This document shows, one piece after another, positions 23,666-35,254 of a stretch of 64,000 nucleotides of DNA. Source of the stretch: Thauera sp. (lineage in GTDB: Bacteria; Pseudomonadota; Gammaproteobacteria; Burkholderiales; Rhodocyclaceae); the NCBI GenBank assembly GCA_024235615.1, contig JACKMB010000001.1, positions 124,001 through 188,000 of the forward strand, written 5' to 3'. Position numbers and translations under genes: made by a program. Position 1 is the first letter of the stretch, and every line of letters starts with the position of its first letter. The notes under the pieces were generated by a model that had not been told where the DNA came from, did no database searches, and was given only the letters and a program-made list of their open reading frames with translations.

Positions 23666-24859
23666 GTGAATCCGAACCTCGCCCGCCTGCAGAGCTATCC
23701 CTTCGAAAAACTGCGCGCCCTCTTCGCCGACGTCGAGCCGCCCGCGCATCTCAAGCCGATCCGGCTTTCGATCGGCGAACCGCAGCATCCGACTCCGGGT
23801 TTCATCCGCCAGACTCTGGCCGACAACCTCGGCGGCCTGTCGAGCTACCCCGCCACGCTCGGCAGCGATGCGCTGCGCGGCGCGATCGCGCACTGGCTGG
23901 AGCGCCGCTACGGGCTGCCGAAGATCGACCCGGCCAGCCAGGTGATCCCGGTCGCAGGCACGCGCGAGGCGCTGTTCGCCTTCGCGCAGTGCGTGGTCGA
24001 TGGGGGCAGGCCCGGCGCGAAGGTGCTGTGCCCGAACCCGTTCTACCAGATCTATGAAGGCGCGGCCCTGCTCGCCAACGCCGAGCCGATCTTCATCAAC
24101 AACCTGCCCGAGAACGACTTCGGCTCTGACTTCAGCAGCATCGACGAGGCCACTTGGCGCGACATTCAGCTCGTGTACGTGTGCTCGCCGGGCAACCCCA
24201 CCGGGCGCCTCTTGAAGCTCGACGAGTGGAAGACCCTGTTCGAGCTGTCGGACCGCTACGGCTTCGTGATCGCAGCCGACGAGTGCTATTCCGAGATCTA
24301 CTTCGACGACGCCGACAAGCCGATCGGTGGCCTGGAGGCGGCCTGGCGCCTGGGGCGCACGGATTTTCGCAACGTGGTGATGTTCTCCAGCCTGTCCAAG
24401 CGCTCGAACGTGCCGGGCATGCGCTCAGGCTTCGTCGCCGGCGACGCCAGGATCCTGAAGGACTTCCTGCTCTACCGCACCTACCACGGCTGCGCGCTCA
24501 ACCCGGCGGTGCAGGCGGCCTCGGTGGTGGCCTGGAACGACGAGGAGCACGTCGAGGAGAACCGCCGCCTCTACCGCGACAAGTTCGCCCGCATCACCCC
24601 CATGCTGCAGCCCTGGCTGCCGGTGTCGCTGCCCGACGCCGGCTTCTACTACTGGGTGCGCACGCCGATCCCGGACACCGAGTTCGCCCGCCGTCTGCAG
24701 GCTGAATATAATGTGACGGTCCTGCCGGGCAGCTACCTGGCCCGCGAAGCCAATGGCGTCAACCCGGGCGCCGGTTTCGTGCGCATCGCCCTGGTGGCCG
24801 ACACCCACGAGTGTGTCGAGGCCGCCGCGCGCATCATCGATTTCTGCAAAACCCTCTGA
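23666..24859 (+). CDS. dapC: Succinyldiaminopimelate transaminase DapC
   Basis: 397 aa PLP aminotransferase (fold type I) of the succinylase branch of lysine/diaminopimelate synthesis. It interconverts N-succinyl-2-amino-6-oxopimelate and succinyl-DAP with glutamate. [11 protein letters not shown] (about residue 173), [11 protein letters not shown] (about 205-215) and [16 protein letters not shown] with the PLP lysine (about 242) are visible. GTG at 23666 follows AAGGAG by 11 bases and gives the DapC N-terminus [19 protein letters not shown]; longer forms are unsupported. dapD begins 14 bp downstream. Confidence 0.95.
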   Translation: MNPNLARLQSYPFEKLRALFADVEPPAHLKPIRLSIGEPQHPTPGFIRQTLADNLGGLSSYPATLGSDALRGAIAHWLERRYGLPKIDPASQVIPVAGTREALFAFAQCVVDGGRPGAKVLCPNPFYQIYEGAALLANAEPIFINNLPENDFGSDFSSIDEATWRDIQLVYVCSPGNPTGRLLKLDEWKTLFELSDRYGFVIAADECYSEIYFDDADKPIGGLEAAWRLGRTDFRNVVMFSSLSKRSNVPGMRSGFVAGDARILKDFLLYRTYHGCALNPAVQAASVVAWNDEEHVEENRRLYRDKFARITPMLQPWLPVSLPDAGFYYWVRTPIPDTEFARRLQAEYNVTVLPGSYLAREANGVNPGAGFVRIALVADTHECVEAAARIIDFCKTL

Positions 24860-24873
24860 GAGAGAATCCCTAC

Positions 24874-25695
24874 ATGCACGCTCTGCAATCGATCATCGAC
24901 ACCGCCTTCGAGAACCGCGCCAGCCTGTCGCCCGCTGCCGCCCCCGCCGAGATCCGCAACGCGGTGGAAGAGGTCATCGCCGGCCTGGACGCCGGCACGT
25001 TGCGCGTGGCCGAGAAGAAGGACGGCCAGTGGGTGGTCAACCAGTGGATCAAGAAGGCGGTGCTGATCTCCTTCCGCCTGCGCGACAACGAGGTGGTGCA
25101 GGCCGGCGGCCTCAACTTCTTCGACAAGGTGGCGACCAAGTTCGGCGACTACACCCCCGAGCAGTTCCGCGAAGGCGGCTTCCGCGTGGTGCCGCCGGCG
25201 GTGGCGCGCAAGGGCAGCTTCATCGGCAGGAACGTGGTGCTGATGCCCTCGTACGTGAACATCGGCGCCTATGTGGATGAAGGCACGATGGTCGACACGT
25301 GGGCCACCGTCGGTTCGTGCGCGCAGATCGGCAAGAACGTGCACCTGTCGGGTGGCGTCGGCATCGGCGGCGTGCTCGAGCCGGTGCAGGCCGGCCCGGT
25401 CATCATCGAGGACAACGTCTTCGTTGGCGCGCGCTCGGAGGTGGTCGAGGGCGTGATCATCGAGGAGAATGCGGTGCTGTCGATGGGCGTGTACATCGGC
25501 ATGAGCACCAAGATCTACGACCGCGAGACCGGCGAGGTGACCTACGGCCGCGTACCGGCCGGCGCCGTCGTGGTACCGGGCAGCCTGCCCTCGGCCTGCG
25601 GCAAGTACAGCCTGTACTGCGCCGTGATCGTGAAGCGGGTCGACGCGCAGACGCGCGCCAAGACCGGCATCAACGAGCTGCTGCGCGGCGCCTGA
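24874..25695 (+). CDS. dapD: Tetrahydrodipicolinate N-succinyltransferase
   Basis: 273 aa. Succinylates tetrahydrodipicolinate with succinyl-CoA. The left-handed beta-helix hexapeptide repeats are clear ([38 protein letters not shown], about residues 119-156). It forms a pathway cluster with dapC and dapE. The ATG lies 12 bases after an AGAGAG purine run. Confidence 0.97.
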   Translation: MHALQSIIDTAFENRASLSPAAAPAEIRNAVEEVIAGLDAGTLRVAEKKDGQWVVNQWIKKAVLISFRLRDNEVVQAGGLNFFDKVATKFGDYTPEQFREGGFRVVPPAVARKGSFIGRNVVLMPSYVNIGAYVDEGTMVDTWATVGSCAQIGKNVHLSGGVGIGGVLEPVQAGPVIIEDNVFVGARSEVVEGVIIEENAVLSMGVYIGMSTKIYDRETGEVTYGRVPAGAVVVPGSLPSACGKYSLYCAVIVKRVDAQTRAKTGINELLRGA

Positions 25696-25709
25696 GGGGG
25701 CGGGCGGAA

Positions 25710-25929
25710 TTCGCGCCTGCCGGCGCTCCTACATGAACCTTCACGCATCACCCCTGCAGGAGCGCCGGCAGCCGCGAACATAGAACCGCCACGCCCCTGT
25801 AGGAGCGCCGGCAGGCGCGAACATCGAACCGCCGACGCCCCTGTAGGAGCGCCGGCAGGCGCGAAGACCGGCGCGATGCGTGTGTGGCCAGTGGTGCAAG
25901 CCCGGATGCGCGCCTGCCGGCGCTCCTAC
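25710..25929. repeat. Cluster of five REP-like elements between dapD and pilU
   Basis: Copies at 25710-25732 (-), 25756-25778 (+, variant), 25799-25821 (+), 25843-25865 (+) and about 25907-25929 (-). The outer copies face inward, which would let the transcript fold into long hairpins. The 338-bp gap (25696-26033) otherwise holds only the pilU ribosome binding site and presumably its promoter. Spacing is irregular (20-46 bp), so this is not a CRISPR array. Confidence 0.88.
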
Positions 25930-26033
25930 AGGCGGGCGCCGCGAAGATGCAGACGTAGCGGCGTTTGCAGCAAGCGTGCGCTTGCGCTGCGTGCGGGCGG
26001 CTTATTTTTTGGTGACGACAGGAGTCCGACGGC

Positions 26034-27206
26034 GTGATCTTCGACAATCTCTTCCAGTTGATGGCCGAGAAGAAGGCCTCGGACATCTTCATCACCGCCG
26101 GCACCCCGATCCACATCAAGATCCAGGGCCACACCATGCCGATCAACCAGCAGGTCATGGACCCGCTGATGATCCAGCGCATGCTCCACGAGGCCATCAC
26201 GCCGGCCCAGCAGTCGGTGCTCGACCGCGAACGCGAGCTCAACCTGTCCTTCGGCCGGCGAGACCTCGGCAACTTCCGCGTCAACGTGTTCTGGCAGCGC
26301 AACTCGATGGCGGTGGTGGTGCGCTACATCCAGAGCGATATCCCGAGCATCGGCGCGCTCGGCCTGCCGCCGGTGCTCGACGACATCGTCCTCGAGAAGC
26401 GCGGCCTGGTGCTGGTGGTGGGCGCGACCGGCTCGGGCAAGTCGACCACGCTCGCGGCCATGATCGATCATCGCAACCGCAACCGCAGCGGCCACATCCT
26501 CACCATCGAGGACCCGATCGAATACCTCTTCAAGCACCGCAAGTCGGTGGTGAACCAGCGCGAGGTGGGCATCGACACCTTGAGCTGGGGCGAGGCCCTG
26601 CGCAACGCCATGCGCCAGGCGCCCGACTGCATCCTGATCGGCGAGATCCGCGACCGCGAGACCATGCAGGCGGCGATCTCCTACTCGCAGACCGGCCACC
26701 TGTGCCTGGCGACGCTGCACGCCAACAACGCCTACCACGCGCTCAACCGCATCGTTAACTTCTTCCCGCTGGAAAACCGCCAGCTGCTCTACCTCGACCT
26801 CGCGGTGGCGCTGCGCTGCGTCATCTCCCAGCGCCTCGTGCGCAAGCCCGACGGCAAGCGCATCCCGGCGGTCGAGATCCTCATGAACACCCGCCACATC
26901 GCCGAGCTGGTCGAGCGCGGCGAGCTCAACGCGATCAAGGAGGCGATGGAGCAGTCGCTCGCCCAGGGCTCGCAGACCTTCGAGCAGGCGCTGTACCGGC
27001 TCCACCACGAGAACATCATCACCCTCGACGAGGCGCTCGCCAACGCCGACTCGCCGAGCAACCTGCACTGGCTGATCAACAACGCGCAGATGCAGAGCGA
27101 CCCGATGCTGACCGTGAATGGCAACACCTCGATCACCGGTTTCGAGGCCACCAACACCGACGGCGCCTCCTTCCAGGAATTCACCCTGGACCTCAACAAC
27201 AACTAG
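26034..27206 (+). CDS. pilU: PilT/PilU-type twitching-motility ATPase (PilU-like)
   Basis: 390 aa hexameric retraction ATPase of type IV pili. N-terminal PAS-like region, then Walker A GATGSGKSTTLAAMID (about 132-147), the Asp box TIEDPIEYLFKHRKSVVNQREVG (about 162-184), Walker B CILIGEIRDRETM (about 203-215) and the His box GHLCLATLHANNA. The acidic Asn/Thr-rich tail and the length fit PilU better than PilT. The GTG start follows AGGAG (26020-26024) at normal spacing. It interrupts the dap cluster on the same strand and ends 24 bp before dapE. Confidence 0.9.
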   Translation: MIFDNLFQLMAEKKASDIFITAGTPIHIKIQGHTMPINQQVMDPLMIQRMLHEAITPAQQSVLDRERELNLSFGRRDLGNFRVNVFWQRNSMAVVVRYIQSDIPSIGALGLPPVLDDIVLEKRGLVLVVGATGSGKSTTLAAMIDHRNRNRSGHILTIEDPIEYLFKHRKSVVNQREVGIDTLSWGEALRNAMRQAPDCILIGEIRDRETMQAAISYSQTGHLCLATLHANNAYHALNRIVNFFPLENRQLLYLDLAVALRCVISQRLVRKPDGKRIPAVEILMNTRHIAELVERGELNAIKEAMEQSLAQGSQTFEQALYRLHHENIITLDEALANADSPSNLHWLINNAQMQSDPMLTVNGNTSITGFEATNTDGASFQEFTLDLNNN

Positions 27207-28476
<1,270 letters not shown>

Positions 28477-28579
28477 AGGAATCATCGCGACCGACTGCGC
28501 GGACACTGCTACGATCGGCACCACGCCCGAAGCGACCGCGACGCGGTTTGCACGCCCCCATCCACGAAACGAGCTCTCC

Positions 28580-29539
28580 ATGCCTGAAACCCATCACGAC
28601 GACGCCCCCGACCACGAGCTCGAGCAGAACCCGGACCACGAGCACGAACATGAGCACGGCCCGCTCGCCGAGCTCGTCACGGTGCGCGACTGGCTCCGCT
28701 ACGCCGTCACCCGCTTCAACCGCGCCGGGATCTTCTGCGGCCATGGCGTGCACGACAGCTTCGACGAAGCCGTATGGCTCATCCTGGGCACCCTGGCGCT
28801 GCCGCTCGACCGCCTCGAGCCCTTCATGGACGCCTGCATTCCGTCCGAGGAGCGTATCGCCCTGCTCGAAGCCATCGAGCAACGCGCCGACGAGCGCATT
28901 CCCACTGCCTACCTCCTCGGCGAGGCCTGGCTGGGCGACTTCCGCTTCACCGTCGATTCGCGCGTCATCGTTCCGCGCTCCTTCTTCGCCGAGTTGCTCG
29001 AGGATGGCTTCGCGCCCTGGGTGGAGGATCCGGAGGCGGTGGTCAGCGCGCTGGACCTGTGCACCGGCTCGGGCTGCCTTGCGATCCTGATGGCGCATGC
29101 CTTCCCCAACGCCGAGGTGTGCGCGGTCGATCTGTCGGAGGATGCGCTCGAGGTCGCGCGCATCAACGTGGCCGACTACGGTCTGCAGGATCGCATCGAA
29201 CTGGTCCACGGCGACGTCTTCGAGGGCCTCGAAGGGCGCCGCTTCGACCTCATCCTGAGCAATCCGCCCTACGTCACCGCCGAGGCCATGGACGCGCTGC
29301 CGCCGGAATACCTGCATGAGCCGCAGATGGCGCTCGCCTCGGGCGAGGACGGCCTGGACGTGGTGCGCCGCCTGCTCGCGGAGGCTGCCGATCACCTCAA
29401 TCCGGGCGGCATCCTGGCGGTCGAGGTCGGGCATAATCGCGACATCGTCGAGGCTGCCTTCCCCGACCTGCCCTTCCAGTGGCTGTCCACCCGTGGTGGC
29501 GACGACATGGTCTTCCTGCTGCACCGCGAGGATCTCTGA
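28580..29539 (+). CDS. prmB: Protein-(glutamine-N5) methyltransferase, ribosomal protein L3 specific (PrmB)
   Basis: 319 aa. SAM-binding DLCTGSGCLAILMAHAFPNAEVCAVD (about 156-181) and the catalytic ILSNPPYVTAEAM (about 229-241) define the N5-glutamine methyltransferase family; the N-terminal YAVTRFNRAGIFCGHGVHDSFDEAVWL is typical of PrmB rather than PrmC. Unusual feature: residues 4-28 are very rich in His, Asp and Glu (HEHEHEHG), a possible metal-binding or solubilising tail. A start downstream of it is conceivable but no better ATG or ribosome binding site was seen. Confidence 0.92.
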   Translation: MPETHHDDAPDHELEQNPDHEHEHEHGPLAELVTVRDWLRYAVTRFNRAGIFCGHGVHDSFDEAVWLILGTLALPLDRLEPFMDACIPSEERIALLEAIEQRADERIPTAYLLGEAWLGDFRFTVDSRVIVPRSFFAELLEDGFAPWVEDPEAVVSALDLCTGSGCLAILMAHAFPNAEVCAVDLSEDALEVARINVADYGLQDRIELVHGDVFEGLEGRRFDLILSNPPYVTAEAMDALPPEYLHEPQMALASGEDGLDVVRRLLAEAADHLNPGGILAVEVGHNRDIVEAAFPDLPFQWLSTRGGDDMVFLLHREDL

Positions 29540-29584
29540 AACGCTTCCCCGCGTCCCGACCACTACCTTCATCCATCCAGGCAC

Positions 29585-30043
29585 ATGGCAAGCGAGAGAC
29601 CGATCCTGCTGGTCGAGGACAACCCGGACGACGAGGCGCTGACCTTGCACGCACTTTCGCGCAACCGCATCAGCAGCCCGGTGGTGGTGGCGCACGATGG
29701 CGTTGAGGCGGTGGAATACCTGTTCTCGACCGGCAGCCGCGCGGGGCAGACGCTGCCGCCGCTGCCCGCGGTGGTGCTGCTCGATCTCAAGCTGCCGCGC
29801 ATCGACGGGCTGGAGGTGCTGCGCCGCATCCGCGCCGACCAGCGCACCGCGCTTCTACCGGTGGTGGTACTGACGACCTCTCGCGAACCGCTCGACCTCG
29901 CCCAGGCCTACCGTCTGGGAGCCAACAGCTACATCCGCAAGCCGGTGGATTTCGACCGCTTCGAGCGTGCAATCGGACTCATCGGGCACTACTGGCTGGA
30001 GCTCAACGAGACCACGGAGACGGTCGCGCGCGGCGCATATTGA
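29585..30043 (+). CDS. Single-domain response regulator (Rcp1-like receiver)
   Basis: 152 aa with only a CheY-like receiver: acidic pair VEDNPDDE (about residue 10), phospho-acceptor aspartate in VVLLDLKLPRIDG (about 62), Thr/Ser in VVLTTS and lysine in YIRKPVDF (about 117). The length and the inserted AVEYLFSTGSRAGQ loop match the Rcp1/phytochrome-associated subfamily. No histidine kinase or output domain is encoded nearby, so partner and role are unknown. It lies 45 bp after prmB. Confidence 0.88.
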   Translation: MASERPILLVEDNPDDEALTLHALSRNRISSPVVVAHDGVEAVEYLFSTGSRAGQTLPPLPAVVLLDLKLPRIDGLEVLRRIRADQRTALLPVVVLTTSREPLDLAQAYRLGANSYIRKPVDFDRFERAIGLIGHYWLELNETTETVARGAY

Positions 30044-30061
30044 GCCTCCGCGATGCTTCAT

Positions 30062-30153
30062 GTAGGAGCGCCGGCAGGCGCGAACAAGGCGGCGAAAATC
30101 CCGACGCGCGGCGGATATCCGACGGCCCTGTTCGCGGCTGCCGCAGCTCCTAC
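30062..30153. repeat. Inverted pair of REP-like elements between convergent genes
   Basis: A consensus copy at 30062-30084 (+) faces a variant at 30131-30153 (-) in the 153-bp gap between the response regulator and iscX. Placement between convergent 3' ends fits a bidirectional terminator or mRNA-end stabiliser role. Confidence 0.8.
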
Positions 30154-30196
30154 GGGGGGCCGCTGCGCGACGGGTTCTTTGGCGCAAACTCGGGCC

Positions 30197-30391
30197 TCAG
30201 GCGACCTCGTCGATCCAGGCCTGCTGGATGCCTTCGAGGATGCGTTCGCCGCAGCGCTTCGGGTCGTCGTCGAAATCGGGCAGGGCCATCACCCAGTTCA
30301 TCAGGTCGACGAAATTCACCCGCGTCGGGTCGACGTCGGGGTGCGCGTCGGTGAGCTGGATGGCGATCTCCTGAACTTCGGTCCACTTCAT
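30197..30391 (-). CDS. iscX: Fe-S assembly protein IscX
   Basis: 64 aa acidic protein that binds IscS and modulates cluster assembly. MKWTEVQEIAIQL... NFVDLMNWVMALPDFDDDPKRCGERILEGIQQAWIDE is the family sequence almost end to end. The ATG at 30391 lies one base beyond the fdx stop. The in-frame extension to 30463 lies inside fdx and is rejected. Last gene of the isc operon. Confidence 0.95.
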   Translation of the reverse strand: MKWTEVQEIAIQLTDAHPDVDPTRVNFVDLMNWVMALPDFDDDPKRCGERILEGIQQAWIDEVA

Positions 30392-30392
30392 G

Positions 30393-30734
30393 TCAGTGCT
30401 TTCCTTCGCGAGCCATGTTGATCGTGTAGCGCGGAATCTCGACCACCAGCGGAGTGCTGGCAACCACCGCCTGGCAGGACAGACGCGACTGCGGCTCCAG
30501 GCCCCAGGCCTTGTCGAGCAGATCCTCCTCCTCGTCCTCGGCGCTGTTCAACGAGGAAAAGCCCTCGCGCACGATGACGTGGCAGGTGGTGCAGGCACAG
30601 GATTTCTCGCAGGCATGTTCGATGTCGATGCCGTTTTCGAGCAGCGCGTCGCAGATGGTGGTCCCGGGGGCGGCCTCGAGGACGCTGCCGTCCGGACAGA
30701 GTTCGACATGGGGAAGGACGATGATCTGGGTCAT
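30393..30734 (-). CDS. fdx: Isc-type [2Fe-2S] ferredoxin
   Basis: 113 aa adrenodoxin-type ferredoxin that supplies electrons for cluster assembly. Cluster ligands are in CEKSCACTTCHV (about residues 42-53) and the distant cysteine in RLSCQAVVA (about 85-93). It starts MTQIIVLPHVELCPDG, 10 bp after hscA. Confidence 0.96.
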   Translation of the reverse strand: MTQIIVLPHVELCPDGSVLEAAPGTTICDALLENGIDIEHACEKSCACTTCHVIVREGFSSLNSAEDEEEDLLDKAWGLEPQSRLSCQAVVASTPLVVEIPRYTINMAREGKH

Positions 30735-30744
30735 GGGCGAAGTT

Positions 30745-32613
<1,869 letters not shown>

Positions 32614-32641
32614 CGGTGCTGTTCCGTGCCTTTCTGGCGTT

Positions 32642-33175
32642 CTAGTTTTCGAGCGCGAGCAGCGCTTCGTCGATTTCCTGCTGGAGCTTGTCGATGAACA
32701 TCAGTCGACGCACGGTGTCGGCCGCGGCTTCGTAGTCCTGGTGCTCGTCGAGCTGCGCCGCGAGGTGACCGCGCACCTCGCGCGCATGCCCGAGCAGACG
32801 CCGGTGCAGGTCCTCGAGCTCCGAGACCTCGGCGGCCTCGCGCGCCTCCTCCACCGCCTCGCGCCACTCCATCTGTTCCATCAGGAACTCGGCGGACATC
32901 GCGGTGTTGGTCTCGAGCGCGGCATCGACCCCGGCGAGCTCGAGCAGGTACTGGGCACGCGCGAGCGGCTTGCGCAGCACGCGAAAGCCTTCATTGACCC
33001 GCGTCGCCCACTGCATGGAGCGTCGCTTCTCGAAGTCGGAGAGGTGGGCGTGTCGGTCGGGATGCACGCGCCCCTGCAGCTCGTGCCAGGCGGCTTCGAG
33101 CGCGCCTTCGTCGAGCGCATAGCGGCGCGGCAGGCCGAAGAGCGCGAAGTAGTCCTGCGTCAGGTCGATGCTCAT
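32642..33175 (-). CDS. hscB: J-type co-chaperone HscB
   Basis: 177 aa. An N-terminal J domain with the HPDR motif ([18 protein letters not shown], about residues 36-53) stimulates HscA ATPase, and a C-terminal three-helix domain (about 90-175) binds IscU. It lacks the N-terminal zinc knuckle of eukaryotic HscB. It starts 10 bp after iscA. Confidence 0.96.
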   Translation of the reverse strand: MSIDLTQDYFALFGLPRRYALDEGALEAAWHELQGRVHPDRHAHLSDFEKRRSMQWATRVNEGFRVLRKPLARAQYLLELAGVDAALETNTAMSAEFLMEQMEWREAVEEAREAAEVSELEDLHRRLLGHAREVRGHLAAQLDEHQDYEAAADTVRRLMFIDKLQQEIDEALLALEN

Positions 33176-33185
33176 CGGGCGCGGC

Positions 33186-33509
33186 TCAGACGTTGAAGCT
33201 CTCGCCGCACCCGCACTGGTCCTTGACGTTCGGGTTGTTGAACTTGAAGCCCTCGTTGAGACCTTCCTTGACGAAGTCGAGCTCGGTGCCGTCGAGATAG
33301 GCCAGGCTCTTGGGGTCGATGACGACCTTGACGCCGTGGCTCTCGAAGACCTCGTCCTCGTCCTCCGTCTGATCGACGAACTCGAGCTTGTAGGCCATGC
33401 CCGAACAGCCCGAGGTCTTCACGCCGAGGCGAATGCCGAAGCCCTTGCCGCGCTTGGCGATGAAGTTCGAGACGTGGCGCGCAGCCGATTCAGAAAGCGT
33501 GACAGCCAT
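33186..33509 (-). CDS. iscA: A-type iron-sulfur carrier IscA
   Basis: 107 aa. The three conserved cysteines are in [12 protein letters not shown] (about 35) and [11 protein letters not shown] (about 99 and 101), the A-type carrier signature. It carries or delivers [2Fe-2S]/[4Fe-4S] clusters. 26 bp downstream of iscU. Confidence 0.96.
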   Translation of the reverse strand: MAVTLSESAARHVSNFIAKRGKGFGIRLGVKTSGCSGMAYKLEFVDQTEDEDEVFESHGVKVVIDPKSLAYLDGTELDFVKEGLNEGFKFNNPNVKDQCGCGESFNV

Positions 33510-33535
33510 GTTTCCTCCTCTTCGACGAAGGCCGC

Positions 33536-33919
33536 TCAGGCCTCATGCTTCTTTTTATAGTCCGCCACGGCGGCCTTGATCGCATCTTCGGCCAGGATCG
33601 AGCAATGGATCTTCACCGGCGGCAGCGCGAGTTCCTCGGCGATCTGCGTGTTCTTGATCTCGAGCGCCTGGTCGAGGGTCTTGCCCTTGACCCACTCGGT
33701 GACCAGCGAGCTCGACGCGATCGCCGAGCCGCAGCCGTAGGTCTTGAACTTCGCGTCCTCGATCACGCCGTCCTTGCCGACCTTGATCTGGAGCTTCATC
33801 ACGTCGCCACAGGCAGGCGCGCCGACCATGCCGGTGGCGACGCCGTCCTCTTCCTTGCCGAAGGAGCCGACGTTGCGGGGGTTTTCGTAGTGGTCGAGGA
33901 CCTTTTCGCTGTATGCCAT
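33536..33919 (-). CDS. iscU: Fe-S scaffold IscU
   Basis: 127 aa scaffold on which clusters are built. Three cluster-ligand cysteines are present: APACGD (with the conserved Asp), [12 protein letters not shown] and [20 protein letters not shown] contains the LPPVK motif recognised by HscA. The ATG at 33919 sits 66 bp after iscS. Confidence 0.97.
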   Translation of the reverse strand: MAYSEKVLDHYENPRNVGSFGKEEDGVATGMVGAPACGDVMKLQIKVGKDGVIEDAKFKTYGCGSAIASSSLVTEWVKGKTLDQALEIKNTQIAEELALPPVKIHCSILAEDAIKAAVADYKKKHEA

Positions 33920-33985
33920 GTTTTTTCTCCTGCTGGGGCGGTGAATCGCTTCACCTGCAATTTATATCATCTTCTGCACTAAAGT

Positions 33986-35197
33986 TCAGTGGGCAGCCCA
34001 CTGCACCGCGTCGAGATCGACGCCGTCCTTGTACATCTCCCACAGCGGCGACAGCTCGCGCAGCTTGCCGATCTTGTCGTGCAGGAGCTTGATCGTGTAT
34101 TCGATCTCTTCCTCGGTGGTGAAGCGGCCGATGGTGAAGCGGATCGAGCTGTGCGCGAGTTCGTCGTTGCGGCCGAGCGCGCGCAGCACGTAGGACGGCT
34201 CCAGGCTGGCGGAAGTACAGGCCGAGCCGGAGGAGACCGCGATGTCCTTGACCGCCATGATCAGCGACTCGCCCTCGACGTAGGCGAAGGAGATGTTGAG
34301 GTTGTGCGGCACGCGCTGCTCGAGGTCGCCGTTCACATAGGTGGCCTCGAGGTCGGTGAGGCCGGCGAGGAGGCGGTCGCGCAGCTTGCCGACGCGGGCG
34401 TTCTCCTCGGCCATCTCCTCGCGGGCGAGACGGAAGGACTCGCCCATGCCGACGATCTGGTGGGTGGCCAGCGTGCCCGAGCGCAGGCCGCGCTCGTGGC
34501 CGCCGCCGTGCATCTGCGCCTCGAGGCGGACGCGCGGCTTGCGGCGCACGTAGAGCGCGCCGATGCCCTTCGGGCCATAGGTCTTGTGCGCACAGAAGCT
34601 CATCAGGTCGACCTTGAGCTTGTCGAGGTCGATGTCGACCTTGCCGGTGGCTTGCGCAGCGTCGACGTGGAAGACCACGCCCTTCTCGCGACAGAGCTCG
34701 CCGATCTCGGCGATCGGCTGGACGACGCCGATCTCGTTATTCACGAACATCACCGACACCACGATGGTGTCGGGTCGGATCGCCGCCTTGAGCACCTCGA
34801 GGTCGATCAGGCCGTTCTCCTGCACGTCGAGATAGGTCGCCTCGAAGCCCTCGCGCTCGAGCTCGCGCACCGTGTCGAGCACGGCCTTGTGCTCGGTCTT
34901 CACCGTGATGATGTGCTTGCCCTTGCCCTGGTAGAAGTGCGCCGCACCCTTGATGGCAAGGTTGTTCGATTCGGTCGCGCCCGAGGTCCAGATGATCTCC
35001 TTGGCGTCGGCATTGACCAGCGCGGCGACCTGTTCGCGCGCATCCTCGACGGCCTTCTCGGCCTCCCAGCCGTAGGCGTGCGAGCGGCTCGCCGGGTTGC
35101 CGAAGTGCTCGGTCAGCCAGGGGATCATCTTTGCCGCCACGCGCGGATCGACCGGGGTCGTCGCCGAGTAGTCGAGGTAGATGGGGAACTTCAGCAT
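33986..35197 (-). CDS. iscS: Cysteine desulfurase IscS
   Basis: 403 aa PLP enzyme that takes sulfur from cysteine. The Schiff-base lysine is in [17 protein letters not shown] and the persulfide cysteine in [17 protein letters not shown] (about residue 327). The C-terminal end, [22 protein letters not shown], is the IscS-specific tail that docks IscU. The start [17 protein letters not shown] at 35197 is the family start, five codons inside the longer frame. It lies 57 bp after a second desulfurase gene. Confidence 0.97.
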   Translation of the reverse strand: MLKFPIYLDYSATTPVDPRVAAKMIPWLTEHFGNPASRSHAYGWEAEKAVEDAREQVAALVNADAKEIIWTSGATESNNLAIKGAAHFYQGKGKHIITVKTEHKAVLDTVRELEREGFEATYLDVQENGLIDLEVLKAAIRPDTIVVSVMFVNNEIGVVQPIAEIGELCREKGVVFHVDAAQATGKVDIDLDKLKVDLMSFCAHKTYGPKGIGALYVRRKPRVRLEAQMHGGGHERGLRSGTLATHQIVGMGESFRLAREEMAEENARVGKLRDRLLAGLTDLEATYVNGDLEQRVPHNLNISFAYVEGESLIMAVKDIAVSSGSACTSASLEPSYVLRALGRNDELAHSSIRFTIGRFTTEEEIEYTIKLLHDKIGKLRELSPLWEMYKDGVDLDAVQWAAH

Positions 35198-35254
35198 TGT
35201 GTCTCTCCGCACTTTCTTCGTTAGCGAGTTCGGTGGATGGCCAGCGTGGCCGGT

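Noticed and set aside
25710-25929. CRISPR-like array
   Set aside because: The repeats vary in orientation and spacing, have no unique spacers of constant length, and no cas gene is near. They belong to the dispersed REP-like family.
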